This document shows positions 5,669 to 5,689 of a stretch of DNA of 5,689 bases, in pieces. The DNA lies in the NCBI GenBank assembly GCA_037045355.1, contig JBAOHO010000017.1:1-5689 (forward strand), written 5' to 3'. Source of the stretch: Candidatus Nanopelagicales bacterium (GTDB lineage Bacteria > Actinomycetota > Actinomycetes > S36-B12 > GCA-2699445). A program made the translations under genes and the position numbers. Under the pieces are notes generated by a model. That model ran no database searches. It saw nothing but the letters and a program-made list of their open reading frames with translations, and was not told where the DNA came from. Position 1 is the first letter of the stretch. Every line of letters starts with the position of its first letter.

Positions 5669-5689
5669 ATCTCCCTTGGTGCAGGTCGT

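Overview
The window looks like actinobacterial chromosome. It is GC-rich with strong G/C bias at third codon positions, uses GTG starts, has GTGA stop/start overlaps, and carries a NarL-type two-component pair of the architecture common in Actinomycetota. The species cannot be named from this sequence.

Layout from left to right: (1) bases 3-107 hold the 3' end of a rightward gene whose product ends in a heptad-patterned helix. It is followed by two stem-loops, the second (261-290) being a good intrinsic terminator. (2) Bases 307-2258, on the minus strand, hold an intact two-gene abiE operon. The antitoxin/repressor gene abiEi comes first and overlaps by four bases (GTGA) the toxin gene abiEii, a nucleotidyltransferase of the AbiEii/MenT family. 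A perfect 13-bp inverted repeat (2260-2294) lies against the abiEi start codon. Its arms contain the likely -35 and -10 boxes, so this is very probably a self-repressed promoter giving a leaderless mRNA. (3) Bases 2295-2731 have no convincing gene; they contain a few short repeats and dyads. (4) Bases 2732-3109 hold a C-terminal fragment of a threonine aldolase that lacks the PLP-binding core. (5) Bases 3168-5623 hold a response regulator and a membrane histidine kinase joined by a GTGA overlap. Their domain sequences are almost perfectly preserved, but the reading frame is broken twice in the regulator and four times in the kinase. (6) A weak hairpin sits at the right edge.

The clearest functional unit is the abiE module. 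By family knowledge, AbiEi represses the promoter and antagonises the toxin, and AbiEii-type enzymes are NTP-dependent nucleotidyltransferases linked to growth arrest and abortive phage defence. The most unusual signal is the two-component locus. All six breaks are in the same direction (+1, one extra base), and I found no nonsense substitution in the reconstructed frame. The neighbouring abiE operon (about 1.95 kb) has no break at all. Either the locus is a young pseudogene pair or these are insertion-type sequence errors; the sequence alone cannot decide. I see no wholly new system. The details of abiE promoter design, the extended abiEi antitoxin and the polarised frame damage merit a second look.
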